Source: Streptomyces aureus (lineage in GTDB: Bacteria; Actinomycetota; Actinomycetes; Streptomycetales; Streptomycetaceae). From it: a DNA stretch of 64,000 nt. The notes beneath the pieces were generated by a model. It saw nothing but the letters and a program-made list of their open reading frames with translations. It was not told the origin of the DNA and searched no databases. This document shows positions 27,900-36,844 of the stretch, piece after piece (position 1 is the stretch's first letter; each line of letters begins with the position of its first letter). The translations under genes and the position numbers were made by a program. The stretch is from NCBI RefSeq assembly GCF_000725495.1, contig NZ_JNZD01000005.1, positions 372,001-436,000 on the forward strand, in the 5' to 3' direction.

Positions 27900-28766
27900 A
27901 TGACGACGGCCGTGGCCGCCCCGTTCCGTTTCTTCGCCCTCAGGGTCGCGCGGACGAGGCGGCTCGGTCCGTCTCTGGTCCGGGTGACCTTCGCGGGGCC
28001 CGATCTGCGCGCGTTCCACTCGCACGGGCGCGACCAGTCCCTCTCGCTGTTCCTGCCGCACCCCGGCCAGGACGCACCGGCCGTCCCCGTCGAACTGGGC
28101 GACAACTGGTGGCAGGGGTGGCGCGAACTGCCCGACGACGTACGGGCGGTGATGCGCTCGTACACCCTGCGCGCACTGCGCCGCGACCCCGACGAGATCG
28201 ACATCGACTTCGCGCTGCACGGCACCGGGCCGGGCGCGGCCGTCCCCGCCGGGCCCGCCTCGCGCTGGGCGGCCGGCGCCCGGGCCGGTGACCGGGTGGT
28301 GCTGCTCGGGCCCGCCGTCGAGGACAACCGCGCCATCCGCTTCCGTCCGCCCGCGGACACCGACCTCGTCGTCCTGTGGGGCGACGAGACGGCCGTTCCC
28401 GCCGCCTCCGCGATCCTCGAGTCGCTGCCGGCCGGACTGCGCGTGCGGGCCTGGCTGGAGGTCCACCACCCGGGCGACATCCAGGACCTGGCGACCGCCG
28501 CCGACGCGGAGATCACCTGGCTCGTCCGGGACGAGCGCTCCGGGGCGGGACCCGCGGGAGCCCCCCTGGCGCTCGACGCACTGCGGGCCGCCGAACTGCC
28601 GCCCGCCGAGGCGCCGTACGCCTGGATCGCGGGCGAGTCCGGCTGTGTGCGGGAGCTGCGCCGCCATCTCGTGCGCGAACGCGGCCTGGACCGCCGCCGG
28701 GTCGCCTTCGTCGGTTATTGGCGGCACGGGCTGAGCGAGGAGCAACTGCGGGAGGCGGGCGAGTAG
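27900..28766 (+). CDS. desF: Siderophore-interacting flavoprotein reductase
   Basis: A 288-residue member of the SIP (ViuB-like) family that reduces ferric siderophore in the cytoplasm so that iron is released. RSYTLRALRRDPDEIDIDFALHG contains the FAD-binding RxYTxR motif. Later, LVVLWGDETAVPAASAILESLP and AWIAGESGCVRELRRHLV are the NAD(P)H-side signature, and GYWRHG is the usual C-terminal block. The gene is 39 bp downstream of desE and probably cotranscribed from the same iron-repressed promoter. Confidence 0.9.
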   Translation: MTTAVAAPFRFFALRVARTRRLGPSLVRVTFAGPDLRAFHSHGRDQSLSLFLPHPGQDAPAVPVELGDNWWQGWRELPDDVRAVMRSYTLRALRRDPDEIDIDFALHGTGPGAAVPAGPASRWAAGARAGDRVVLLGPAVEDNRAIRFRPPADTDLVVLWGDETAVPAASAILESLPAGLRVRAWLEVHHPGDIQDLATAADAEITWLVRDERSGAGPAGAPLALDALRAAELPPAEAPYAWIAGESGCVRELRRHLVRERGLDRRRVAFVGYWRHGLSEEQLREAGE

Positions 28767-28852
28767 TTCGCGGACGTCCGGCGCGGACGCCGTAGGTCCG
28801 CGGACCGGGGCGCTCGCCGCGGAAGACACAGGTGGGGCGGGGTCGCCGCTCG

Positions 28853-28875
28853 ACTTAGGTTAGGCTAACCTAAGT
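28853..28875. promoter_or_regulatory. Iron box of desABCD
   Basis: A 23-bp perfect palindrome with a single central base, containing TTAGGTTAGGCTAACCTAA (28855-28873). It lies 67 bp upstream of desA and is longer and more symmetrical than the desE box, predicting tighter iron-dependent repression of the biosynthetic operon. Confidence 0.93.
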
Positions 28876-28941
28876 TGAACGTCGCGACTTCGCCCCTTCT
28901 TCTGTCCCGCTCGGACTCTCCCCCGCACGGAGGACCCCCAC

Positions 28942-30417
28942 ATGCGCTCGCACCTGCTCAACGACACCACCGCGGACCGGTACCGCCGCTCCGTGACCGA
29001 AGGGGTCGAGCGGGTGGCGGCCAGACTCGCCACCACCGACCGCCCGTTCACGGGTGTCGCGGTCGACGACCTCGCTCCCCGCATCGAGCGGATCGACCTC
29101 GACAAGCCCCTGCACGACACCACGGCCGTACTCGACGAGCTGGAGGAGGTCTACCTCCAGGACGCGATCTACTTCCACCACCCCCGCTACCTCGCCCACC
29201 TCAACTGCCCTGTCGTCATCCCGGCCGTGCTCGGCGAGGCCGTCCTGTCCGCCGTCAACTCCTCGCTGGACACCTGGGACCAGTCGGCCGGCGGCACCCT
29301 CATCGAGCGCCGGCTCATCGACTGGACCAACGAGCGGATCGGTCTCGGCCCCGCCGCCGACGGGGTGTTCACCAGCGGCGGCAGCCAGTCCAACCTCCAG
29401 GCCCTGCTGCTGGCCCGCGAGGAGGCGAAACTCGGCGCGGACGACGGACGGGAGGGACAGGCCGGGGACGGACTCGGCCGGCTGCGCGTCTTCGCCTCCG
29501 AGGTCAGCCACTTCAGCGTCAAGAAGTCGGCCAAACTCCTCGGCCTCGCCGCCGACGCCGTCGTCACGATCCCCGTCGACCACGACAAGCGGATGCAGAC
29601 GGTCGCCCTGGCCCGCGAACTGGAGCGCTGCCGGGCGGAGGGCCTCGTCCCCATGGCGGTCGTCGCGACCGCCGGCACCACCGACTTCGGCTCCATCGAC
29701 CCACTGCCGGAGATCGCCGAACTGTGCTCCCAGTTCGGCACCTGGATGCACGTGGACGCCGCCTACGGCTGCGGACTGCTCACCTCGCTGAAGAACCGCG
29801 ACCGCATCGACGGCATCGAGCGCGCCGACTCCGTCACCGTCGACTACCACAAGTCCTTCTTCCAGCCGGTGAGTTCATCGGCCGTGCTGGTCAAGGACGC
29901 CTCGACGCTGCGCCACGCCACCTACCACGCGGAGTACCTCAACCCGCGCCGCATGGTCACCGAACGCATCCCCAACCAGGTCGACAAGTCCCTCCAGACC
30001 ACCCGCCGCTTCGACGCCCTCAAGCTGTGGATGACGCTGCGCACGATGGGCGCCGACGGCATCGGGGAACTCTTCGACGAGGTCTGCGACCTGGCCGTGC
30101 AGGGCTGGCGGATCCTCGCCGCCGACCCGCGCTACGACGTCGTCGTGGAGCCCTCGCTCTCCACCCTCGTCTTCCGGTACATCCCGGCCGCCGTCACCGA
30201 CCCGGCCGAGATCGACCGCGCCAACCTGTACGCCCGCAAGGCCCTGTTCGCCTCCGGTGACGCCGTCGTCGCGGGCACCAAGGTCGGCGGACGCCACTAC
30301 CTGAAGTTCACCCTGCTCAACCCCGAGACCACGACGGACGACATCACCGCCGTCCTCGATCTGATCGCCGGCCACGCCGAGCAGTACCTGGGAGAGTCCC
30401 TTGACCGCGCTTGCTGA
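28942..30417 (+). CDS. desA: Lysine decarboxylase of desferrioxamine biosynthesis
   Basis: A 491-residue PLP-dependent group II decarboxylase. The substrate lysine gives cadaverine, the diamine unit of desferrioxamines. Motifs are [55 protein letters not shown] (Asp on the pyridine ring) and DYHK304SFF (Schiff-base lysine). The ATG is preceded by CGGAGG. It is the first gene of desABCD, under the adjacent iron box, and its end overlaps desB by 17 bp. Related enzymes act on tyrosine or diaminobutyrate, but the operon context settles lysine. Confidence 0.93.
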   Translation: MRSHLLNDTTADRYRRSVTEGVERVAARLATTDRPFTGVAVDDLAPRIERIDLDKPLHDTTAVLDELEEVYLQDAIYFHHPRYLAHLNCPVVIPAVLGEAVLSAVNSSLDTWDQSAGGTLIERRLIDWTNERIGLGPAADGVFTSGGSQSNLQALLLAREEAKLGADDGREGQAGDGLGRLRVFASEVSHFSVKKSAKLLGLAADAVVTIPVDHDKRMQTVALARELERCRAEGLVPMAVVATAGTTDFGSIDPLPEIAELCSQFGTWMHVDAAYGCGLLTSLKNRDRIDGIERADSVTVDYHKSFFQPVSSSAVLVKDASTLRHATYHAEYLNPRRMVTERIPNQVDKSLQTTRRFDALKLWMTLRTMGADGIGELFDEVCDLAVQGWRILAADPRYDVVVEPSLSTLVFRYIPAAVTDPAEIDRANLYARKALFASGDAVVAGTKVGGRHYLKFTLLNPETTTDDITAVLDLIAGHAEQYLGESLDRAC

Positions 30418-31678
30418 ATCCACGGACACCACCTACGACTTCGTGGGGATCGGGCTCGGGCCCTTCAACCTCGGCCTCGCCTGCCTCACCGAGCCGATCG
30501 CCGAACTCAGCGGCGTCTTCCTGGAGTCGAAGCCCCACTTCGAGTGGCACTCCGGCATGTTCCTGGACGGCGCTCATCTGCAGACCCCGTTCATGTCGGA
30601 CCTCGTCACCCTCGCCGACCCGACCTCCCCGTACTCCTTCCTCAACTACCTGAAGGAAACGGGCCGTCTGTACGCGTTCTACATCCGCGAGAACTTCTAC
30701 CCGCTGCGCGTCGAGTACGACGCCTACTGCCGCTGGGCCGCGGACAAGCTGAGCAGCGTCCGCTTCGGGACGACGGTCACCGAGGTGACCTACGAGGACG
30801 AGCTGTACGTCGTGCGCACCGGCGCCGGTGACGTGTTCCGCGCCCGGCACCTGGTCCTCGGTACCGGCACCTCGCCCCATGTCCCCGAGGCCTGCGCCGG
30901 CCTCGGCGGCGACTTCATCCACAACTCCCGCTACATGCAGCACAAGCGGGAGCTCCAGGCCAAGGACTCGATCACCCTGGTCGGCAGCGGACAGTCCGCC
31001 GCCGAGATCTTCCACGACCTGCTCAGCGAGATCGACGTCCACGGTTACCGGCTGAACTGGGTGACCCGCTCGCCGCGCTTCTTCCCGCTCGAGTACACCA
31101 AGCTGACCCTGGAGATGACCTCCCCGGAGTACATCGACTACTTCCACGCGCTGCCCGAGGCGACCCGCTACCGCCTTCAGTCGGAGCAGAAGGGGCTGTT
31201 CAAGGGCATCGACGGGGAGCTGATCGACGCGATCTTCGACCTGCTCTACCAGAAGAACGTCGCCGGCCCGGTCCCCGCCCGGCTGCTGACCAACTCCTCG
31301 CTGGAGAGCGCCCGGCACGACGAGGGCACGTACACCCTCGGCTTCCGCCAGCAGGAGGCGGGCACGGACTTCGAGCTGCGCTCGGCGGGCCTGGTGCTGG
31401 CCACCGGCTACCGGTACGCCGAACCCGCCTTCCTCGCCCCGGTCCGCGACCGGCTCCGCTACGACTCCCACGGCAACTTCGACGTGGCCCGCAACTACGC
31501 CGTCGACGTCACGGGCGGCGGGGTCTTCCTGCAGAACGCGGGCGTCCACACCCACTCGGTCACCTCGCCGGACCTCGGCATGGGCCCGTACCGCAACGCG
31601 TCCATCATCCGCGAGCTGCTCGGCACCGAGTACTACCCGGTCGAGAAGACCATCGCGTTCCAGGAGTTCACCGTATGA
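30401..31678 (+). CDS. desB: Cadaverine N-monooxygenase
   Basis: A 425-residue FAD- and NADPH-dependent N-hydroxylase of the IucD/SidA family, converting cadaverine to N-hydroxycadaverine. It has an N-terminal FAD site G16-IGLGPFN, the block [26 protein letters not shown], the NADPH site [12 protein letters not shown] and C-terminal ATGYRY. The start is a TTG at 30401 with GGGAGAG 5-7 bp upstream, inside the end of desA, a rare start codon that would tie its translation to desA. Confidence 0.92.
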   Translation: MTALAESTDTTYDFVGIGLGPFNLGLACLTEPIAELSGVFLESKPHFEWHSGMFLDGAHLQTPFMSDLVTLADPTSPYSFLNYLKETGRLYAFYIRENFYPLRVEYDAYCRWAADKLSSVRFGTTVTEVTYEDELYVVRTGAGDVFRARHLVLGTGTSPHVPEACAGLGGDFIHNSRYMQHKRELQAKDSITLVGSGQSAAEIFHDLLSEIDVHGYRLNWVTRSPRFFPLEYTKLTLEMTSPEYIDYFHALPEATRYRLQSEQKGLFKGIDGELIDAIFDLLYQKNVAGPVPARLLTNSSLESARHDEGTYTLGFRQQEAGTDFELRSAGLVLATGYRYAEPAFLAPVRDRLRYDSHGNFDVARNYAVDVTGGGVFLQNAGVHTHSVTSPDLGMGPYRNASIIRELLGTEYYPVEKTIAFQEFTV

Positions 31679-32220
31679 GCATCACGACCGCCGTCGGCAC
31701 CTTCACCGTCCGCCCCCTGGATCCCGTCGAGGACGCCCCGCTGCTGCACGGGTGGGTGACCCATCCCAAGGCCGCCTTCTGGATGATGCAGGAGGCGAAG
31801 CTGCACGACGTGGAGCGCGAGTACATGGCCATCGCGGCGAGCGGGCACCACGAGGCCCTTCTCGGGCTGCTGGACGGCGAGCCCGTCTTCCTGATGGAGC
31901 GCTACGACCCCCGCCACGTCGAACTCGTCGGCCTGTACGAGCCGGAGCCGGGCGACGTCGGCATGCACTTCCTGGTCGCCCCGAGCGACACCCCCGTGCA
32001 CGGCTTCACCCGGGCCGTCATCACCGCGGTGATGGAGCACCTGTTCGCCGACCCGGACGTCCGCCGGGTGGTCGTCGAGCCCGACGTGGGCAACAAGGCC
32101 GTGCACGCCCTCAACGAGGCCGTCGGCTTCGTGCCCGTCCGGGAGATCGACAAGCCGGAGAAGCGCGCGCTGCTGAGCTTCTGCACCCGCGAGCAGTTCC
32201 GGAAGGCGGTGGCCGCGTGA
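31675..32220 (+). CDS. desC: N-hydroxycadaverine acyltransferase
   Basis: A 181-residue GNAT-fold acyltransferase of the IucB/RhbD type. It attaches acetyl or succinyl (from CoA) to N-hydroxycadaverine. The signature is [20 protein letters not shown] followed by VFLMERYDP and a GNAT core [32 protein letters not shown]. It overlaps desB by 4 bp (ATGA) and desD by 4 bp (GTGA), so the three are coupled. Confidence 0.92.
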   Translation: MSITTAVGTFTVRPLDPVEDAPLLHGWVTHPKAAFWMMQEAKLHDVEREYMAIAASGHHEALLGLLDGEPVFLMERYDPRHVELVGLYEPEPGDVGMHFLVAPSDTPVHGFTRAVITAVMEHLFADPDVRRVVVEPDVGNKAVHALNEAVGFVPVREIDKPEKRALLSFCTREQFRKAVAA

Positions 32221-33989
32221 CCCCCGCCGAGAGCGTCGCCCACCTCTCCCCCGAGCGCTGGGCCCGCGCCGAGCGCCTGCTGCTGCGCAAGGCGCTCGCC
32301 GAGTTCGCCCACGAGCGGCTGATCACCCCGCGGGAGCTGCCGGACGGCGGCTACGAGGTCACCGCCGACGACGGCCTCACGCGCTACCGGTTCACCGCGA
32401 CCCGGCGCCTGCTCGACCACTGGCAGATACCGGCGGAGTCCATCACCCGGCACCGTGACGGCACGGAACTCCCGCTGTCGGCATTGGAGTTCTTCGTCGA
32501 GCTGAAGGAGTCGCTCGGTCTGAGCGACGCGATCCTGCCGGTGTACCTGGAGGAGATCTCCTCCACCCTCGCGGGCACCTGCTACAAGCTCGCCAAACCG
32601 CAGGTCGGTGTGCGCGAGCTGGCCGGCGCCGGGTTCCAGGCCGTCGAGACCGGCATGACCGAGGGGCACCCCTGCTTCGTCGCCAACAACGGACGGCTGG
32701 GCTTCGGGGTGGGCGACTACCTCGCGTACGCCCCCGAGACCGCGAGCCCGGTCCGTCTTCTGTGGCTGGCGGCGCACCGCTCCCGGGCCGCCTTCACGGC
32801 GGGCGCCGGGATCGAGTACGCCTCCTTCGTGCGCGAGGAGCTGGGCACGGAGACGGTCGAGCGGTTCGACGGGGTGCTGCGCGGGCAGGGACTCGACCCC
32901 GAGGACTACCTGCTCATACCCGTCCACCCCTGGCAGTGGCACAACAAGCTGTCGGTGACGTTCGCCGCCGAGGTGGCCCGGCGGCGGCTGGTCCCGCTCG
33001 GCGAGGGCGACGACGCGTATCTGGCCCAGCAGTCCATCCGGACGTTCTTCAACACCGACCACCCGCACAAGCACTACGTGAAGACGGCGCTGAGCGTCCT
33101 CAACATGGGCTTCATGCGCGGTCTGTCCGCCGCCTACATGGAGGCGACCCCGGCCATCAACGACTGGCTGGGCCAGCTCGTCGAGAACGACCCGGTGCTG
33201 AAGTCCACCGGTCTGTCGGTCATCAGGGAGCGGGCGGCCGTCGGCTACCGGCACCTGGAGTACGAGGCGGCCACCGACCGGTACTCCCCGTACCGCAAGA
33301 TGCTGGCCGCGCTGTGGCGCGAGAGCCCGGTGCCCTCGCTCCAGGAGGGCGAGTCCCTGGCGACGATGGCCTCCCTCGTCCACGTCGACCACGAGGGCCG
33401 TTCCTTCGCGGCCGCGCTGATCGAGCGGTCGGGGCTCACGCCGGTGGAGTGGCTGCGCGGCTATCTGCGCGCCTACCTGACCCCGCTGCTGCACAGCTTC
33501 TACGCCTACGACCTCGTCTACATGCCGCACGGTGAGAACGTCATCCTGGTCCTGGAGGACGGGGCGGTGCGGCGGGCCGTCTACAAGGACATCGCCGAGG
33601 AGATCGCGGTCATGGACGCGCAGGCCGTGCTGCCGCCCGCGGTCGAGAGGATCCGGGTCGACGTCCCCGAGGACACGAAGCTGCTGTCGGTCTTCACGGA
33701 CGTCTTCGACTGCTTCTTCCGCTTCCTGGCCGCCCAGCTCGCGGACGAGGGAGTCCTCTCCGAGGAGGGCTTCTGGCGGACGGTCGCCGAGTCGGTGCGC
33801 GCCTACCAGGAGGCGACGCCCGAACTGGAGGACAAGTTCCGGCAGTACGACCTGTTCGCGCCCGAGTTCGCGCTGTCCTGCCTGAACCGGCTCCAGCTGC
33901 GCGACAACCGGCAGATGGTCGACCTGGCGGATCCGTCGGGCGCCCTGCAGCTGGTCGGGACCCTGAAGAACCCGATCGCCGGGTTCTGA
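32217..33989 (+). CDS. desD: Desferrioxamine synthetase (NIS synthetase)
   Basis: A 590-residue NRPS-independent siderophore synthetase of the IucA/IucC family. It condenses and cyclises N-hydroxy-N-succinylcadaverine units with ATP to give desferrioxamine E, or B with an acetylated end. Family blocks are SSTLAGTCYKLAK, ETGMTEGHPCFVANNGRLGFG (nucleotide-binding region), IPVHPWQW, SIRTFFNTDHPHKHYVKTALSVLNMGFMRG and the ferric-reductase-like C-terminal domain (HSFYAYDLVYMPHGENVILVLEDGAVRRAVYKDIAEEI). The GTG start at 32217 overlaps the desC stop. Last gene of the operon; a hairpin follows. Confidence 0.93.
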   Translation: MTPAESVAHLSPERWARAERLLLRKALAEFAHERLITPRELPDGGYEVTADDGLTRYRFTATRRLLDHWQIPAESITRHRDGTELPLSALEFFVELKESLGLSDAILPVYLEEISSTLAGTCYKLAKPQVGVRELAGAGFQAVETGMTEGHPCFVANNGRLGFGVGDYLAYAPETASPVRLLWLAAHRSRAAFTAGAGIEYASFVREELGTETVERFDGVLRGQGLDPEDYLLIPVHPWQWHNKLSVTFAAEVARRRLVPLGEGDDAYLAQQSIRTFFNTDHPHKHYVKTALSVLNMGFMRGLSAAYMEATPAINDWLGQLVENDPVLKSTGLSVIRERAAVGYRHLEYEAATDRYSPYRKMLAALWRESPVPSLQEGESLATMASLVHVDHEGRSFAAALIERSGLTPVEWLRGYLRAYLTPLLHSFYAYDLVYMPHGENVILVLEDGAVRRAVYKDIAEEIAVMDAQAVLPPAVERIRVDVPEDTKLLSVFTDVFDCFFRFLAAQLADEGVLSEEGFWRTVAESVRAYQEATPELEDKFRQYDLFAPEFALSCLNRLQLRDNRQMVDLADPSGALQLVGTLKNPIAGF

Positions 33990-34021
33990 GCGACGGGCTC
34001 GCGACGAGCCCCCGGTACGGG

Positions 34022-34055
34022 CGGGCGCCCCGGAGACGGTCCTCCGGGGCGCCCG
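34022..34055. terminator. Bidirectional terminator after desD
   Basis: A perfect 14-bp stem (CGGGCGCCCCGGAG with CTCCGGGGCGCCCG) and a 6-nt loop between the convergent desD and hexosaminidase genes. Confidence 0.85.
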
Positions 34056-34068
34056 TCGTCGTGTGCGG

Positions 34069-35652
34069 TCAGTGCGCGGGCCAGGGGACCTGCGGGGAGC
34101 GGTGGTAGCCGATTCCCAGGGCGTCCCAGCGCGGTGCCTGGGCGGCCAGCCGCACCTTGTAGGTGTCCCAGTCGTGCGTGGAGGCGGGGGACCAGCCGAG
34201 CTCGGCGGCCCCGGGGAGCCTCGGGAACGCCATGACGTCGATGTCGGCGGAGCTTCGGATCGTCTCCGTCCACAGCGGCGCCTCGACGCCTCTGACGGCC
34301 GCGGCCGGGACTCCGGGAAGGTAGCTGCCCGGGTCCCAGTCGTAGGCCCGCCGCACCTCGACCAGGCCGGCCCAGTCCTGCCCGAGCGGGGTGTCGGCGG
34401 TGTACTTCATGTCGAGGTAGAGCCGGTCCGCGGGCGACAGCACGATCCCGGTCCCGTTCCGCGCGGCCCGGGCGACCTGCTCCTTCTCCTCGGCGCCGGT
34501 GTCGTCGAGCCCCCAGTACTGGGCGACGGCGCCCGCGGCCGGCGTGGCCCCGGTCAGCTGGTGCCAGGCCATCACCTTCTTGCCGTACTTGGCGACGATG
34601 GGCTGCACCTTGTCCATGAAGGTCACATAGTCGGCGTGGCTGGTGGAGTGCGCCTCGTCGCCGCCGATGTGGAGGTAGGCGCCGGGGGTGATCGCCGCGA
34701 GCTCGCGGATCACGTCGTCCACGAAGGCGTACGTAGCCGGCTTGCCGACGCACAGCGAGCTGAAGCCGACGTCGGTGCCGGTGTAGAGCGGCGGCGCGAC
34801 CCCGTCGCAGTTGAGGTCCGCGTACGAGGAGAGGGCCGCGTTGGTGTGGCCGGGCATGTCGATCTCGGGGACGACCTCCAGGTAGCGGGAGGCGGCGTAC
34901 CGGACGATCGCGCGGTAGTCGGCCTGGCTGTAGTGGCCGCCGGGTCCGCCGCCGACCTCGGTGGAGCCGCCGTGGGCCGCCAGCCGGGGCCGGGAGCCGA
35001 CGGCGATGCGCCAGCCCTGGTCGTCGCTCAGGTGCAGATGCAGCTTGTTGATCTTGTAGAGCGCGAGCTCGTCGATGTAGCGCTTCACCTGGGCGACGGT
35101 GAAGAAGTGCCGGGAGACGTCGAGCATGGCGCCGCGGTAGGCGTAGCGCGGGGAGTCCGTGACGGTGACGCCGGCGACCCCCCAGGGTCCGCGCTGGACG
35201 GTCCTCCGCTCGACCGCGGCGGGCAGCAGCTGACGCAGGGTCTGGACGCCGTGGAAGAGGCCCGCGGGCCGGCCGGCCGTGATGGTCACGCCCGAGGCCC
35301 CGCTGCGCAGCCGGTAGCCCTCGGCGCCCAGGCCCTTGCCGCCGAGCCGGAGCCGGATCGCGCCCGCCCCGTGCGAGGAGACCGGCAGCCGGTAGCCCGT
35401 GGAGGGCCGCAGGATGTCCGCGAGGTACTCGCCGACCGCGCGGACCTCGGGCGTGCCGTCGACGCGGATGCGGGTGCCCGCGGTGATCCGGTACGGGGCG
35501 CCGCCCTCCTCGAGGGAGGCGGGGGCCGGCACGAGCCGGACCGGCGGCGCGGCCGCCCGGGTGTGCGGTGCCGCGCCGGCGAGCGAGAAGCCGGCCGCCG
35601 CCACGAGCAGCAGCGTGCCGAGGAGGCGGGGCGTTCTGCGGTGCTGTCTCAC
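34069..35652 (-). CDS. Secreted beta-N-acetylhexosaminidase (GH20)
   Basis: A 527-residue exported enzyme releasing N-acetylglucosamine from chito-oligosaccharides by substrate-assisted catalysis. The GTG at 35652 follows AAGGGAG by 5 bp and opens a signal peptide (RRTPRLLGTLLLVAAAGFSLAG). An N-terminal GH20b domain (VRLVPAPASLEEGGAPYRI) precedes the barrel (DVSRHFFTVAQVKRYIDELALYKINKLHLHLSDDQGWRI) with the catalytic pair in HIGGD332E333AH and the Trp-lined pocket (QYWGLDD, EAPLWTE). Length matches Streptomyces SpHex. A DasR-like operator sits upstream, which links it to GlcNAc-controlled chitin use. Confidence 0.93.
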   Translation of the reverse strand: MRQHRRTPRLLGTLLLVAAAGFSLAGAAPHTRAAAPPVRLVPAPASLEEGGAPYRITAGTRIRVDGTPEVRAVGEYLADILRPSTGYRLPVSSHGAGAIRLRLGGKGLGAEGYRLRSGASGVTITAGRPAGLFHGVQTLRQLLPAAVERRTVQRGPWGVAGVTVTDSPRYAYRGAMLDVSRHFFTVAQVKRYIDELALYKINKLHLHLSDDQGWRIAVGSRPRLAAHGGSTEVGGGPGGHYSQADYRAIVRYAASRYLEVVPEIDMPGHTNAALSSYADLNCDGVAPPLYTGTDVGFSSLCVGKPATYAFVDDVIRELAAITPGAYLHIGGDEAHSTSHADYVTFMDKVQPIVAKYGKKVMAWHQLTGATPAAGAVAQYWGLDDTGAEEKEQVARAARNGTGIVLSPADRLYLDMKYTADTPLGQDWAGLVEVRRAYDWDPGSYLPGVPAAAVRGVEAPLWTETIRSSADIDVMAFPRLPGAAELGWSPASTHDWDTYKVRLAAQAPRWDALGIGYHRSPQVPWPAH

Positions 35653-35743
35653 ATGCGCTCCCTTCGGGACCCGGCGCGGGGTCCCCCGGCCCGTCCTCGG
35701 CCGTTTCCCGTGCCGTGGCCCCTCGATGTGGTCGAGACGCCTG

Positions 35744-35759
35744 ATTGGTCGAGACCACT
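35744..35759. promoter_or_regulatory. DasR-type operator (dre) upstream of the hexosaminidase gene
   Basis: ATTGGTCGAGACCACT matches the dre consensus ACTGGTCTAGACCACT at 14 of 16 positions. A weaker copy (TGTGGTCGAGACGCCT, 35727-35742) precedes it by 17 bp, so the two form a tandem pair sharing TGGTCGAGAC. The site lies about 92 bp from the hexosaminidase start and 32 bp from the opposite gene. Confidence 0.75.
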
Positions 35760-35790
35760 CTGCCGCAGGTGCGGTGGAACAATCCTCCCC

Positions 35791-36672
35791 ATGGCGGAAA
35801 TCATCCAGCGGGACGGCACGTGGATCTTCGACGGGGACGCCGTGCGGCTGACTCCGGGGCGGGACAAGAACGTCGGTCTGCTGCGTCGCACGCTGGGTGA
35901 ACTCACCGTGCCGCTGGGCGCGTTGGCGGGCGTCTCGCTGGAGCAGGGCCGCAGGGCGGGGCGGCTGAGGCTCCGGCTGCGCGAGGGCGCCGATCCGCTG
36001 CTCCAGGCGACCGGGGGCAAGCTCACGGAGCCGAACGATCCGTACCAGCTGACGGTGGAGCCCGACCGGCTCGGCGTCGCCGAGTACTTCGCGGACGAGG
36101 TCCGGGACGCGCTGCTGCTCGACCAGGTCCCCTCCGGGCCGGTCGACGGCTATCTGCTGCCCGGCCCGGCGGTGCCGTTGTCGGCGTCCGCCGGTGACGG
36201 CACGGCGAGCTTCGACGGCGAGCGCGTCCGGCTGGAGTGGAACTGGAAGACGGAGGACGCGAAGTCCGCGTCGGGCGCCCGCTCGCTCGCCCTCGGGAAC
36301 ATCACGGCCGTCGAGTGGCGGCCCGCCGCCGGGCTGGAGAACGGCTGTCTGCGCTTCACCGTGCGCGGCGCGGACACCAAGGCGCCGCCGAAGTACGACC
36401 CCAACTCCGTGGAGCTGTGGGGCTTCAAGAGGGACCCGCTGATGGCGCTGGTCGCGGCGGCCGTGCAGGCGAGGCTGCCGCATCCGGCGGCCTCGGGCGA
36501 GGCCCGGGCCGCCGAGCTGCCGGCCGGTCCGGCGGCCCCGGGTCCGGACGCCGGGTCCGACCACGACGCCCTCCTGCGCAGGCTGCGCGAACTGGGCGAG
36601 CTGCACAGGGAGGGCGTCCTGACGGACGAGGAGTTCACCCTGGCCAAGCAGGCGGTCCTCAAGCGCCTGTAG
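35791..36672 (+). CDS. DUF4429 protein with C-terminal SHOCT domain
   Basis: A 293-residue cytoplasmic protein. Two copies of a beta-rich DUF4429 domain (GTWIFDGDAVRLTPGRDKNVGLLRRTLGELTVPLGALAGVSL, and GDGTASFDGERVRLEWNWKTED) are followed by an Ala/Gly/Pro linker. A 30-residue C-terminal SHOCT motif closes the protein (LLRRLRELGELHREGVLTDEEFTLAKQAVLKRL), a helical pair found at the ends of many bacterial proteins. The two domains resemble PH-like folds. The function is unknown. It is divergent from the hexosaminidase gene; the dre sites lie in the shared promoter. Confidence 0.82.
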   Translation: MAEIIQRDGTWIFDGDAVRLTPGRDKNVGLLRRTLGELTVPLGALAGVSLEQGRRAGRLRLRLREGADPLLQATGGKLTEPNDPYQLTVEPDRLGVAEYFADEVRDALLLDQVPSGPVDGYLLPGPAVPLSASAGDGTASFDGERVRLEWNWKTEDAKSASGARSLALGNITAVEWRPAAGLENGCLRFTVRGADTKAPPKYDPNSVELWGFKRDPLMALVAAAVQARLPHPAASGEARAAELPAGPAAPGPDAGSDHDALLRRLRELGELHREGVLTDEEFTLAKQAVLKRL

Positions 36673-36844
36673 GCACGGGCGGACGAGGACCGCCGCCGGC
36701 GCGGGCCGGCCGCCGGTCAGGTGGCGGTACGCCCCGCCTTCCGGGCGCACCTGATGCCTGCCGGCCGTGTCCGCGTGGCCGGTGACCGCCCGGCCGTGGC
36801 GTGGCCGGTGGCCTGTTCCGGACCGCGCGCCCCGGACCGGGGTG

